A stretch of DNA of 64,000 nt from Streptomyces amritsarensis (lineage in GTDB: Bacteria > Actinomycetota > Actinomycetes > Streptomycetales > Streptomycetaceae): positions 1 through 64,000 of the forward strand of contig NZ_MQUR01000012.1 in assembly GCF_001953875.1 (NCBI RefSeq), written 5' to 3'. The notes beneath the pieces are model-generated. The model did no database searches, was not told the DNA's origin, and saw only the letters and a program-made list of their open reading frames with translations. This document shows positions 25,661 through 36,513 of the stretch, piece after piece; position 1 is the stretch's first letter, and every line of letters starts with the position of its first letter. The translations under genes and the position numbers were made by a program.

Positions 25661-26257
25661 CTAACGGGCCAGTGCGAACGTGCCGGCCGCGACGGCCCCG
25701 CCGACCGCGGCACCCGCGAGGACCTGCGCGAGGGTGTGGTCGCGGAGCCGGACCCGGGACCAGCCGACGACGGCGACGACGGGGCAGGCCAGGAGCACCC
25801 ACGCCCCGTACGTCATGGCGAGCAGGGCCACGCTCCCGCAGGACACCCCCGCGTGCACGCTGATCTTCCATGCGGGGGTCACGGCGAGGAGGGCCGCCAG
25901 GGTGGCCAGCATCGCCGCGATCAGCGCGATCATCGTCCGGGGAGCGCCGAAGGCCCACATCAGCAGGGTGCCGGTGGCCACGGAGGCGCTGGCGAAGGCC
26001 ATCACGAGGATGCGCTGCGGCCGTGCCCCGACGTGCCGGTCGGCCCAACGGCCCCGGCGGATCCCGTACGTGATGAAGGCGAGCGGAATGCCCGCGGCGA
26101 ACAGGCAGCCGAGCAGCCCCCATCCGACGCCCGCGAGGCGGCCGGTGTGCCAGCCGATCAGCACGGTGTCGGCGATGATCCAGGTCTTGGGATCGAGCCC
26201 GTCGGTGACCAGCCGCGCGGCCCGGAAGGCGCGGGCCGGGGTGATCGTGAGGGTCAC
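25661..26257 (-). CDS. PAP2-like membrane phosphatase family protein
   Basis: The 198-residue protein has about five membrane helices. C-terminal sequence contains a partial PAP2 phosphatase signature: KISVHAG in one loop and WSRVRLRDHTLAQVLAG with the Arg and His pair in the next. The first signature motif (KxxxxxxRP) is not clear, so catalysis is uncertain. The GTG start is preceded by GGAGG at 7-bp spacing. Family members dephosphorylate lipid pyrophosphates or phosphatidic acid. Confidence 0.7.
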   Translation of the reverse strand: MTLTITPARAFRAARLVTDGLDPKTWIIADTVLIGWHTGRLAGVGWGLLGCLFAAGIPLAFITYGIRRGRWADRHVGARPQRILVMAFASASVATGTLLMWAFGAPRTMIALIAAMLATLAALLAVTPAWKISVHAGVSCGSVALLAMTYGAWVLLACPVVAVVGWSRVRLRDHTLAQVLAGAAVGGAVAAGTFALAR

Positions 26258-26450
26258 GCCGTGTCCTCCGGGCGGTCCGTGCCGGGCAACCGCGCCACCC
26301 CTGTGGGCAGGCGAGCAGATCTTCCGAGCATAGTGTTCCCGCCTCGGTGCCCGATGGGCCACCGTGCGTCCGGCGCCTGCGGCGGCAGCGGCTGAGCCGC
26401 GCGGCGTGCCGCCCGGCTCGCCCGCCCATCCGGCCGTGGCGCGGAGGGCC

Positions 26451-26612
26451 TCAGGCGCTGTCGAGGATGCTGCCGATCGTTTCCGTGATCCGGTGTCGCC
26501 ACTTGTGCCGGCGGTTGCAGTACCGGCGTGGGAACCAGCGCCGTTCCTGCGGAATCTGCCGGTTGCACCATGCGCACAGGACTGTGCGGCCCCTGCTCGC
26601 GAAATCCCCCAT
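26451..26612 (-). CDS. 53-residue Cys/His-rich basic protein (putative zinc finger)
   Basis: A short gene with good codon bias encodes a protein starting MGDFASRGRTVLCAWC and ending SILDSA. Cys13, Cys16, Cys32 and His36 (C-x2-C, C-x3-H) could bind one zinc ion. Eleven arginines, several around RYCNRRHKWRHR, suggest nucleic acid contact. It lies 39 bp beyond the murA2 terminator and on the same strand. I do not recognise a named family. Confidence 0.6.
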   Translation of the reverse strand: MGDFASRGRTVLCAWCNRQIPQERRWFPRRYCNRRHKWRHRITETIGSILDSA

Positions 26613-26651
26613 GGGGCGAGTCTAACGGCGGTGACCTGCTCCTTCTCCGGA

Positions 26652-26678
26652 CGGGGCCCGGCAGTTGACCGGGCCCCG
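26652..26678 (-). terminator. hairpin terminator of murA2
   Basis: CGGGGCCCGG pairs perfectly with CCGGGCCCCG (10 bp) around a seven-base loop, 14 bp after the murA2 stop on the minus strand. Confidence 0.75.
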
Positions 26679-26692
26679 AGCCACGGGCCGAC

Positions 26693-28222
26693 TCAGATGT
26701 CGCGGAAGATCTCGATCTGGGCGCCCACCGAGTTGAGGCGTTCGGCCAGTTCCTCGTAGCCGCGGTTGATCACGTAGACGTTGCGCAGCACCGAGGTGCC
26801 CTCGGCCGCCATCATCGCCAGGAGGACGACCACCGCCGGGCGGAGGGCCGGCGGGCACATCATCTCCGCGGCGCGCCAGCGGGTGGGGCCCTCGACCAGG
26901 ACGCGGTGGGGGTCCAGCAGCTGGAGGCGGCCGCCCAGGCGGTTCAGGTCCGTCAGGTAGATCGCGCGGTTGTCGTACACCCAGTCGTGGATGAGGGTCT
27001 GGCCCTGGGCGACGGCGGCGATGGCCGCGAAGAAGGGCACGTTGTCGATGTTCAGCCCGGGGAAGGGCATCGGGTGGATCTTGTCGATCGGCGCTTCGAG
27101 CTTCGAGGGGCGGACCGTGAGGTCGACCAGCCGGGTGCGGCCGTTGTCCGCCGAGTACTCCGCCGAGCGGTCGTGGTCGAGGCCCATCTCCTCCAGCACC
27201 GCGAGTTCGATCTCCATGAACTCGATCGGGACCCGGCGGATCGTCAGCTCCGACTCCGTGACGACCGCCGCGGCCAGCAGGCTCATCGCCTCGACCGGGT
27301 CCTCGGAGGGGGAGTAGTCCACGTCCACGTCGATGTTCGGGACGCCGTGGACGGTGAGCGTGGTGGTACCGACGCCCTCGACCTTGACGCCCAGCGCCTC
27401 CAGGAAGAAGCACAGGTCCTGGACCATGTAGTTCGAGGAGGCGTTGCGGATGACGGTGACGCCGTCGTGCCGGGCGGCCGCCAGCAGCGCGTTCTCGGTG
27501 ACCGTGTCCCCGCGTTCGGTCAGCACGATCGGGCGGTCGGGGGAAACGCCGACCGCGACCTTCGCGTGGTAGATGCCCTCGGTCGCGGTGATGTCCAGGC
27601 CGAAGCGGCGCAGGGCGATCATGTGCGGCTCGATGGTGCGGGTACCGAGGTCGCAGCCGCCGGCGTAGGGGAGGCGGAAGGTCTCCATGCGGTGCAGCAG
27701 GGGGCCCAGGAACATGATGATGCTCCGGGTCCGGCGGGCCGCGTCCGCGTCCATGGCCTCCATGTCGAGGCGGGCCGGCGGGACCAGCTCCAGGTCGACG
27801 CCGTCGTTGATCCAGCGGCTGCGGACGCCGATGGAGTTCAGGACCTCCAGGAGGCGGTAGACCTCCTCGATACGGGCCACACGGCGCAGGACCGTGCGGC
27901 CCTTGTTGAGCAGCGAGGCGCAGAGCAGTGCGACGCACGCGTTCTTGCTCGTCTTGACGTCGATGGCGCCCGACAGCCGGCGGCCGCCGACCACGCGCAG
28001 GTGCATCGGGCCGGCGTAGCCCAGAGAGACGATCTCGCTGTCGAGAGCTTCACCGATTCGGGCGATCATCTCAAGGCTGATGTTCTGATTGCCGCGCTCG
28101 ATCCGGTTCACTGCGCTCTGGCTGGTGCCGAGGGCTTCGGCGAGCTGACTCTGTGTCCAGCCCCGATGCTGCCGGGCGTCACGGATGAGCTTGCCGATGC
28201 GTACGAGGTAGTCGTCTGCCAT
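26693..28222 (-). CDS. murA2: XRE HTH-MurA fusion (UDP-GlcNAc 1-carboxyvinyltransferase paralogue)
   Basis: The 509-residue protein joins an N-terminal XRE helix-turn-helix (about 8-62, QSQLAEALGTSQSAVNRIERG) to a complete MurA fold. Key catalytic positions of MurA are kept: Lys93-Asn94 (SKNA), Cys190 in AGGCDLG (the fosfomycin-target cysteine), an Asp in GLNIDNVPFF and the Arg in ALRPAV. MurA adds enolpyruvate from PEP to UDP-GlcNAc, the first committed step of peptidoglycan synthesis. From memory it corresponds to SCO5998 of S. coelicolor, the second MurA of that species. The HTH suggests DNA binding, probably at the palindrome just upstream. Whether it is enzyme, regulator or both is undetermined. 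Confidence 0.88.
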   Translation of the reverse strand: MADDYLVRIGKLIRDARQHRGWTQSQLAEALGTSQSAVNRIERGNQNISLEMIARIGEALDSEIVSLGYAGPMHLRVVGGRRLSGAIDVKTSKNACVALLCASLLNKGRTVLRRVARIEEVYRLLEVLNSIGVRSRWINDGVDLELVPPARLDMEAMDADAARRTRSIIMFLGPLLHRMETFRLPYAGGCDLGTRTIEPHMIALRRFGLDITATEGIYHAKVAVGVSPDRPIVLTERGDTVTENALLAAARHDGVTVIRNASSNYMVQDLCFFLEALGVKVEGVGTTTLTVHGVPNIDVDVDYSPSEDPVEAMSLLAAAVVTESELTIRRVPIEFMEIELAVLEEMGLDHDRSAEYSADNGRTRLVDLTVRPSKLEAPIDKIHPMPFPGLNIDNVPFFAAIAAVAQGQTLIHDWVYDNRAIYLTDLNRLGGRLQLLDPHRVLVEGPTRWRAAEMMCPPALRPAVVVLLAMMAAEGTSVLRNVYVINRGYEELAERLNSVGAQIEIFRDI

Positions 28223-28233
28223 GGGGGCACCGT

Positions 28234-28249
28234 ATCTCAGATATGAGAT
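28234..28249. promoter_or_regulatory. palindromic operator upstream of murA2
   Basis: ATCTCAGATATGAGAT, a perfect 6-bp inverted repeat with a GATA centre, lies 12-27 bp upstream of the murA2 start. Its position suits autoregulation by the fused XRE domain. Confidence 0.6.
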
Positions 28250-28336
28250 GACTCCTGCGTCGGGTGGGGCAGGCGGGTGTGTCGACCGGCGTGTCGACCG
28301 GCGTGTCGGGCGCGTCCCGCCGCGCCCTCACGCGCG

Positions 28337-28825
28337 TTACTGGCCGTCAGGTCCCATGGCGGAGGCGCCGTACGCGTGGTGCTCGACGATCCGGCCCAGC
28401 AGGCGGGTCAGCTGTGCGCGCTCCGCCGCCGACAGCGGGCTCAGGAGTTCGTCCTGGGCCGTGTCGAGGATCTGCTCCAGTCGGCGCAGCCGGCGCCGGC
28501 CGAGCGGGGTGAGGGTGATGACGTTGCGTCTGCGGTCGTCGGGATCGGGGGCCCGCTCGACGAGTTCGCGCTCGGCGAGTTCGTTGATGACGGCGACCAG
28601 GTCGCTGCGGTGGATGCCGGTGCGGTCGCTGAGCGCGGCCTGGCTCACCGGTCCGGACTCCTCCAGGGCGACCATGGCTGCATAGTGCCATTTATGCGCA
28701 TCTGCCCGGCCGAGGGCCTCGGTCACCAGGCGCTGTGCGTGGGTGGACGCCTGGCCCAGTAGCCGGCTGGGCAGTTCGCGCAGTCGCGCGGGGACGGCCG
28801 CGCCCCCGTTCTCTCCCGTGGTCAT
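28337..28825 (-). CDS. MarR family transcriptional regulator
   Basis: The 162-residue protein has the MarR winged helix (SQAALSDRTGIHRSDLVAVINELAERELVER, about 68-98) and the wing with PDPDDRRRNVITLTPLG (99-115), flanked by dimerisation helices. MarR proteins sense phenolics or other small ligands and repress adjacent genes. It is divergent from a haloalkane-dehalogenase-like gene, with repeated TTGGTGTCAC elements between them. Confidence 0.9.
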   Translation of the reverse strand: MTTGENGGAAVPARLRELPSRLLGQASTHAQRLVTEALGRADAHKWHYAAMVALEESGPVSQAALSDRTGIHRSDLVAVINELAERELVERAPDPDDRRRNVITLTPLGRRRLRRLEQILDTAQDELLSPLSAAERAQLTRLLGRIVEHHAYGASAMGPDGQ

Positions 28826-28846
28826 GGGGGGATGCTACCGCTTGCG

Positions 28847-28900
28847 TTGGTGTCACTAACGATATAGCTTCATTGGTGTCACGAACGTTAGTTGCACCAA
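28847..28900. promoter_or_regulatory. repeated MarR-type operators in the divergent promoter
   Basis: TTGGTGTCACTAACG (28847-28861) and TTGGTGTCACGAACG (28873-28887) are direct repeats 26 bp apart. The second also forms a 28-bp inverted repeat with a third copy on the other strand (28886-28900). They fill the 96-bp gap between marR and the dehalogenase gene, so one regulator could control both. Confidence 0.6.
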
Positions 28901-28921
28901 TGACTCTGGGAGGGGCCTGGA

Positions 28922-29785
28922 ATGCCCGCGATCGACGTGCTCGACTCGACGATGTACTACGAGGACCGCGGCGAGGGCGTGCCCTTCGTCTTCCTGCACG
29001 GCAACCCCACCTCCTCCCACCTCTGGCGCGGCGTACTGCCCCGTGTCGAGGGCCCGGTCCGCACCCTGGCCCCCGACCTCATCGGCATGGGCCGCTCCGG
29101 AAAGCCGGGCGGGGAGTACCGCTTCGCCGACCACGCGCGCTACCTGGACGCCTGGTTCGACGCCCTCGGACTCGACGAGGTGGTCCTGGTCGGTCAGGAC
29201 TGGGGCGGTGCGCTCGCCTTCGATCGGGCCGCCCGCCACCCCGGGCGGGTCCGCGGGATCGCCTTCATGGAGACGATCGTGCGCCCGATGGGCTGGGACG
29301 AGTATCCGCCCGCCGCGCGTGCCCGGTTCGAGGCGATACGCACCCCGGGAACGGGGGAGGAGATGGTCCTCGACCGGAACATCTTCATCGAGGACAGCAT
29401 CCTGAAGACCGTGCTCGCCCCCATCGCCGAGGCCGACCGCGCCGTCTACGGCGCCCCCTACCCCACCCGCGAGAGCAGGCTGCCCATGCTCCGGTGGGCC
29501 CGCTCGCTGCCGATCGGCGGGGAACCGGCCGACGTCGTCGCCGTCGTCGAGCGGTACGACGCCTGGCTGGCCGAAAGCCCCGAGGTGCCCAAGCTCCTGC
29601 TCACCTTCGACGGCTCGCCCACCCTGATGATCGGCCCCGAGGCGGCCGCCTGGTGCGAGCGGAACATCTCGGCGCTGGAGCGCATGTACTGCGGGCCCGC
29701 GGCCCACCTCTGCCCGGAGGACCGGCCCGAGGAGATCGCCGCGGCCGTCAACGCCTGGGCCGCCCGCCACGCCCTGGCCGAATGA
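28922..29785 (+). CDS. haloalkane dehalogenase-like alpha/beta hydrolase
   Basis: The 287-residue protein fits haloalkane dehalogenase subfamily II. It has HGNPTSS with halide-binding Asn28, the nucleophile Asp93 and Trp94 in GQDWGG, Glu117 in MET as the probable acid, and His262 in AAHLCPED. An Asp nucleophile separates it from esterases. It would hydrolyse carbon-halogen bonds in small haloalkanes, though natural substrates of such enzymes are usually unknown. GGGAGGGG lies before the ATG. Divergent MarR control is likely. Confidence 0.87.
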   Translation: MPAIDVLDSTMYYEDRGEGVPFVFLHGNPTSSHLWRGVLPRVEGPVRTLAPDLIGMGRSGKPGGEYRFADHARYLDAWFDALGLDEVVLVGQDWGGALAFDRAARHPGRVRGIAFMETIVRPMGWDEYPPAARARFEAIRTPGTGEEMVLDRNIFIEDSILKTVLAPIAEADRAVYGAPYPTRESRLPMLRWARSLPIGGEPADVVAVVERYDAWLAESPEVPKLLLTFDGSPTLMIGPEAAAWCERNISALERMYCGPAAHLCPEDRPEEIAAAVNAWAARHALAE

Positions 29786-29959
29786 CCGCCTCGCGCCTCG
29801 GGCCCCGCCTCGCTCCGCCCTCTCGACAGGCCCTCCCCCCGAGGGCTCCGTCCGCCGTCCCGCGGGCCGGATCGGCGTATGCGGAAACGGCCTCCCCGCC
29901 CTTCGCCCCTCCGGGCGCGGGTGCGTGCCTCGTCGTCGCACCCGGACATGTACTAGAGT
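29786..29959. other. intergenic stretch with no clear terminator
   Basis: The 174 bp after the dehalogenase gene hold only a weak CCCTC/GAGGG hairpin near 29835. No gene is seen. The acnA control region begins to its right. Confidence 0.5.
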
Positions 29960-29977
29960 TATCTCGACATCGAGATA
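29960..29977. promoter_or_regulatory. 18-bp palindrome upstream of acnA
   Basis: TATCTCGACATCGAGATA has 8-bp perfect arms around CA. It lies 133-150 bp before the acnA GTG. The cognate regulator is not known to me; it should be a dimeric repressor or activator. Confidence 0.55.
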
Positions 29978-30021
29978 TCTGCCGAAGGCGTACCGCAGCC
30001 GCCCCCGCTGGTAAGGGTTAC

Positions 30022-32827
<2,806 letters not shown>

Positions 32828-32868
32828 GGGCGCGCCAGGCGGAGCGATCCGCCGTCTGTCGGCACCAT

Positions 32869-32901
32869 AGGGCCGTACCCCCGACGAGGGGGTGCGGCCC
32901 T
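32869..32901 (+). terminator. hairpin terminator of acnA
   Basis: AGGGCCGTACCCCC pairs with GGGGGTGCGGCCCT, one G-U pair and one mismatch in 14, around loop GACGA. It lies 42 bp after the acnA stop. Confidence 0.8.
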
Positions 32902-32998
32902 TGTCGCTTCGTGCGGCGGCGGTCCCAGGTGACGGACAGGTCTCAACTCGGAAAAGCCGGGGACGATCCTTGTGCACGATCTTGCTCAGCCGAGCGGA

Positions 32999-33014
32999 AG
33001 TGGACTATACCTGT
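32999..33014. promoter_or_regulatory. DasR-responsive element (dre) upstream of ngcE
   Basis: AGTGGACTATACCTGT matches the remembered dre consensus AGTGGTCTAGACCACT at 12 of 16 positions. It lies 132-147 bp before ngcE. DasR is the GntR-family N-acetylglucosamine regulator of Streptomyces and is known to control GlcNAc uptake genes. Confidence 0.65.
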
Positions 33015-33145
33015 GCCCGTCCGGGCCGCTGCGTGAACGAGCGGTCCCGGGCCGGGGGATGCCGGGGGGACCTGCGGTCATGCCCGCGTGCACGGCAACT
33101 GCCGCGATTTCCGGCCTCCTTCACACTCCTGACGAAGGCGAGGAC

Positions 33146-34576
33146 ATGAGCATGGGATCCACCGGTGAGGGCCTCGGCCGCCGTGATCTGATCAAGCGTT
33201 CCGCAGCGCTCGGACTGATCAGCGTGCCGACGATGAGCTTCCTGTCCGCCTGCGCCTCCGGCGGTGGGGACACGACGAAGGGCCCCGACAAGGCCGCCGT
33301 CTCCAAGGAGAACCCCTTCGGCGTCTCGAAGGGCGGCAAGATGGACGTCGTCGTCTTCAAGGGCGGCTTCGGCGACGACTACGCGAAGGCCTGGGAGGCC
33401 GCTTTCGACAAGAAGTGGGGCACGACCAGCTCCCACCTGGGCACCCAGGAGATCACCGGCAAGCTCCAGACCCGGTTCAACGGCGGCAACCCGCCGGACG
33501 TCGTCGACAACTCCGGCGCCCAGAGGATCAAGCTGGACGTGCTCTTCAAGAGCAACCAGCTCGCCGACCTCACCCCCGTGCTCGACGCCCCCTCCCTCGA
33601 CGACCCGAGCAAGAAGGTCCGTGACACGCTCATCGCGGGCACCATCGAACAGGGCACGCAGGGCGGCAAGTTCGTGTCGCTGAACTACGTCTACACCGTC
33701 TACGGCTTCTGGTATTCCGGGAAGCTCTTCAAGGAGAAGGGCTGGACGCCGCCCAAGACCTGGGACGAGTTCCTCGCGATCTGCGCCAAGGCCAAGGAGG
33801 CCGGCCTCGGCGGCCTCGCCCACCAGGGCAAGTACCCGTACTACATCAACGTCGTCATCATGGACCTGATCGCCAAGAAGGGCGGTCTGGAGGCCATGAA
33901 GGCCATCGACAACCTGGAGCCGAACGCCTTCGAGGGCAGCGCGGCCGCCCTCGCCGCCGTCGAGGCGGTCTACGAGGTGGTCGAGAAGGACCTGCTCCTG
34001 CCGGGCACGAACGGCCTGACCCACACCGAGTCCCAGACCGCCTGGAACCAGTACAAGGCGGCCTTCATCCCGTCCGGCTCCTGGCTGGAGAACGAGCAGC
34101 TCAAGCAGACACCCGACGACTTCGACATGCAGTTCCTGCCGGTCCCGGTGCTCGCGGACAGCAAGCTGCCCTTCGAGGCCATCCGGGCCGGCGCCGGCGA
34201 GCCCTTCATCGTCCCGGAGAAGGCCGCCAACAAGCCCGGCGGCCTGGAGTTCATCCGTTCGATGCTGTCCCGCGAATGGTCGACCATCTTCGCCCAGCAG
34301 GCCAACTCGCTCACCGTGGTCAAGGACGGCGTGGACCCGGGCGTGAAACTGCGTCCCGGCACCCAGTCGGCGGTGACCGCCCTCAAGGCGGCGGGAACGA
34401 ACACCTTCAATTACCTTTACCCCGACTGGTACAGCGAGATGGACACGGCGATCCAGGACGCGTCCAACGAGCTCATGGCCAAGCGGATTCAGCCGAAGGA
34501 GTGGATCAAGCGGGCCCAGGCGGCGGTCAACAAGGCGGCGCAGGACCCCAACGCCAAGAACAACCGTCGCAGCTGA
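33146..34576 (+). CDS. ngcE: N-acetylglucosamine/chitobiose ABC transporter substrate-binding lipoprotein
   Basis: The 476-residue protein starts with a twin-arginine-like GRRDLIKRSAALGL signal and a lipobox ending LSAC at about residue 32, so it is probably exported folded and lipid-anchored. The rest is an extracellular solute-binding family 1 fold. The N-terminal sequence is one I associate with NgcE of Streptomyces. It binds GlcNAc and N,N'-diacetylchitobiose from chitin and cell wall. Two permease genes follow, but no ATPase; such systems use the shared ATPase MsiK encoded elsewhere. A dre-type site lies upstream. The ATG with GCGAGGAC upstream was preferred over a longer frame open from 32972. 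Confidence 0.9.
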   Translation: MSMGSTGEGLGRRDLIKRSAALGLISVPTMSFLSACASGGGDTTKGPDKAAVSKENPFGVSKGGKMDVVVFKGGFGDDYAKAWEAAFDKKWGTTSSHLGTQEITGKLQTRFNGGNPPDVVDNSGAQRIKLDVLFKSNQLADLTPVLDAPSLDDPSKKVRDTLIAGTIEQGTQGGKFVSLNYVYTVYGFWYSGKLFKEKGWTPPKTWDEFLAICAKAKEAGLGGLAHQGKYPYYINVVIMDLIAKKGGLEAMKAIDNLEPNAFEGSAAALAAVEAVYEVVEKDLLLPGTNGLTHTESQTAWNQYKAAFIPSGSWLENEQLKQTPDDFDMQFLPVPVLADSKLPFEAIRAGAGEPFIVPEKAANKPGGLEFIRSMLSREWSTIFAQQANSLTVVKDGVDPGVKLRPGTQSAVTALKAAGTNTFNYLYPDWYSEMDTAIQDASNELMAKRIQPKEWIKRAQAAVNKAAQDPNAKNNRRS

Positions 34577-34617
34577 AGCACGCCCCACCGGTCACCGGCA
34601 CACCAGGGACGGACACC

Positions 34618-35562
34618 ATGAGCCAAGTAGTCCAGGGCAGGGGACGGGCCGGCTTCATCGCCGGCTTCCTCCTCGCACCCCTCGCGCTGTATCTGACCTT
34701 CGTCATCTGGCCGTACGTACAGACGTTCGGCTACTCCTTCACCAACTGGACGGGACAGTCCCCGACGTTCGACTTCGTCGGCGTGGACAACTACTCCGCC
34801 CTGATGAAGGACGAGGTCTTCCGCGGGGCCCTCTGGAACAACCTGCTGCTCCTGGTGTTCGTCCCGGCCGTCACCATCCTGCTCGCCCTCTTCTTCGCCT
34901 TCATGGTGAACGCGGGCGGGCGGGGCGGGGCCGGCGGCGTGCAGGGCGTGGCGGGCTCACGCCTCTACAAGGTCGTCTACTTCTTCCCGCAGGTGCTCTC
35001 CCTCGCCATCCTCGCGGTGCTCTTCGGCGCCGTGTACCGCACCGACGAGGGCGGCCTGCTCAACGGCGTCCTCATCCGGCTCGGCATCGTCGACCGGATG
35101 CACCCGATCGAATGGCTGAACGAGCCGAGGCTCGTCCTGTGGTGCCTCCTCCTCGTGGTGGTCTGGCACGGTGTGGGCTTCTACCTCGTCCTCTTCTCCG
35201 CGGCCATGCAGTCCATCCCCAAGGACATCTACGAGGCGGCCCTCCTCGACGGGGCGGGCCGCGCCCAGACCTTCTTCCGGGTCACCCTGCCCCTGCTGTG
35301 GGACTCCGTACAGACCTCCGCGGTCTACCTGGGCATCGCCGCCATGGACATGTTCGTCCTGGTGTCGACCATGACCTCCGGTCAGTTCGGCGGCGGCCCC
35401 GACCACCACAGCGAGGTCATGGCCACGGTGCTGATGAGGAACTTCCTCTACTTCGGCAAGAGCGGCTACGCCTGCGCCATGGGCGTGGTCATGCTCGTCC
35501 TCACCATGATCCTTTCCGTCATCACGCTGCGCGCCACCCGCCGCGAGCGCATCGAGTTCTGA
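34618..35562 (+). CDS. ngcF: N-acetylglucosamine ABC transporter permease
   Basis: The 314-residue protein is a MalF-type permease: six membrane segments, starting GFIAGFLLAPLALYL, and the coupling EAA loop DIYEAALLDGAGRAQTFFRV near residue 205. It lies 41 bp after ngcE and 13 bp before ngcG, so all three are one operon. A Gly/Ala-rich linker (NAGGRGGAGGVQG) interrupts the loop after the third segment. Identity as ngcF follows from order and the adjacent rok7B7-xylFGH block. Confidence 0.88.
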   Translation: MSQVVQGRGRAGFIAGFLLAPLALYLTFVIWPYVQTFGYSFTNWTGQSPTFDFVGVDNYSALMKDEVFRGALWNNLLLLVFVPAVTILLALFFAFMVNAGGRGGAGGVQGVAGSRLYKVVYFFPQVLSLAILAVLFGAVYRTDEGGLLNGVLIRLGIVDRMHPIEWLNEPRLVLWCLLLVVVWHGVGFYLVLFSAAMQSIPKDIYEAALLDGAGRAQTFFRVTLPLLWDSVQTSAVYLGIAAMDMFVLVSTMTSGQFGGGPDHHSEVMATVLMRNFLYFGKSGYACAMGVVMLVLTMILSVITLRATRRERIEF

Positions 35563-35575
35563 GCCGGAGACCGTC

Positions 35576-36502
35576 ATGACCACAGTGATCAAGGCTCCGG
35601 GTGAATCCGCCGCGGAGCGGTCCGGCGGAGCCGGCACCGGCGGGGAACGGGGCGCGGGACGCTCCGAGGGCATGGTCCTCAACGTCTTCTCCCACGGCTT
35701 CCTCGTCCTCTGGGCGGTGCTGATCGTGCTGCCGCTGATCTGGCTGGCACTCGGCTCCTTCAAGACCGACGCGCAGATCGGCGGCTCGGCCCTCAGCTGG
35801 CCCTCCAACTGGAACTTCGACGCCTTCGGGCGGGCCTGGGACAAGGGCACCGGCGACTACTTCGCCAACACCCTCATCGTGATGGTGTTCTCGGTCCCGC
35901 TGACCATGCTGCTCGGCTCGATGGCGGCGTACGTCCTGGCCCGCTACCCCTTCCCGGGCAACCGCTTCCTCTACTACTTCTTCGTCAGCGGGGCGATGTT
36001 CCCCGTCTTCCTCGCGCTCGTCCCGCTGTTCTTCATGGTCAAGCGGTTCGACATGCTGAACACCTACCAGGGCCTGATCCTCGTGTACGTGGCGTACTCG
36101 ATGCCGTTCACCGTCTTCTTCATGCACTCGTTCTTCCGCACGCTGCCGACGGCGGTGCACGAGGCCGCGGTGATCGACGGCGCCTCCGACACCCGGATCT
36201 TCTTCCAGGTGATGGTGCCGATGGCCCGGCCCGGCCTGATCAGCGTCGGGATCTTCAACGTCCTGGGCCAGTGGAACCAGTACATCCTGCCGTCGGTGCT
36301 GATGCAGCCCCAGACCGGATCGGACCCCGAGCGCTACCTGCTCACCCAGGGCCTGATCCAACTCCAGCAGCAGCAGGGCTACGAGACCGACCTGCCCGTG
36401 CTCTTCGCCGGTGTGACCATCGCGATGATCCCGATGCTGGTGGTCTACCTCTCCTTCCAGCGGCAGATCCAGGCGGGGCTGACCTCCGCGACGCTGAAGT
36501 AG
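35576..36502 (+). CDS. ngcG: N-acetylglucosamine ABC transporter permease
   Basis: The 308-residue MalG-type permease has six membrane segments and the EAA loop AVHEAAVIDGASDTRIFFQV near residue 195. A 25-residue Gly/Ala/Glu-rich cytoplasmic tail precedes the first helix. It completes the NgcEFG importer. Just after its stop GGCCTC (36504) and GAGGCC (36527) form an imperfect hairpin that also overlaps the end of the convergent gene. Confidence 0.88.
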   Translation: MTTVIKAPGESAAERSGGAGTGGERGAGRSEGMVLNVFSHGFLVLWAVLIVLPLIWLALGSFKTDAQIGGSALSWPSNWNFDAFGRAWDKGTGDYFANTLIVMVFSVPLTMLLGSMAAYVLARYPFPGNRFLYYFFVSGAMFPVFLALVPLFFMVKRFDMLNTYQGLILVYVAYSMPFTVFFMHSFFRTLPTAVHEAAVIDGASDTRIFFQVMVPMARPGLISVGIFNVLGQWNQYILPSVLMQPQTGSDPERYLLTQGLIQLQQQQGYETDLPVLFAGVTIAMIPMLVVYLSFQRQIQAGLTSATLK

Positions 36503-36513
36503 CGGCCTCCCGG

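Noticed and set aside
28847..28887. Short CRISPR-like repeat pair near marR
   Set aside because: Only two direct copies and one inverted copy in a promoter gap; no spacers or cas genes. Operators explain it.
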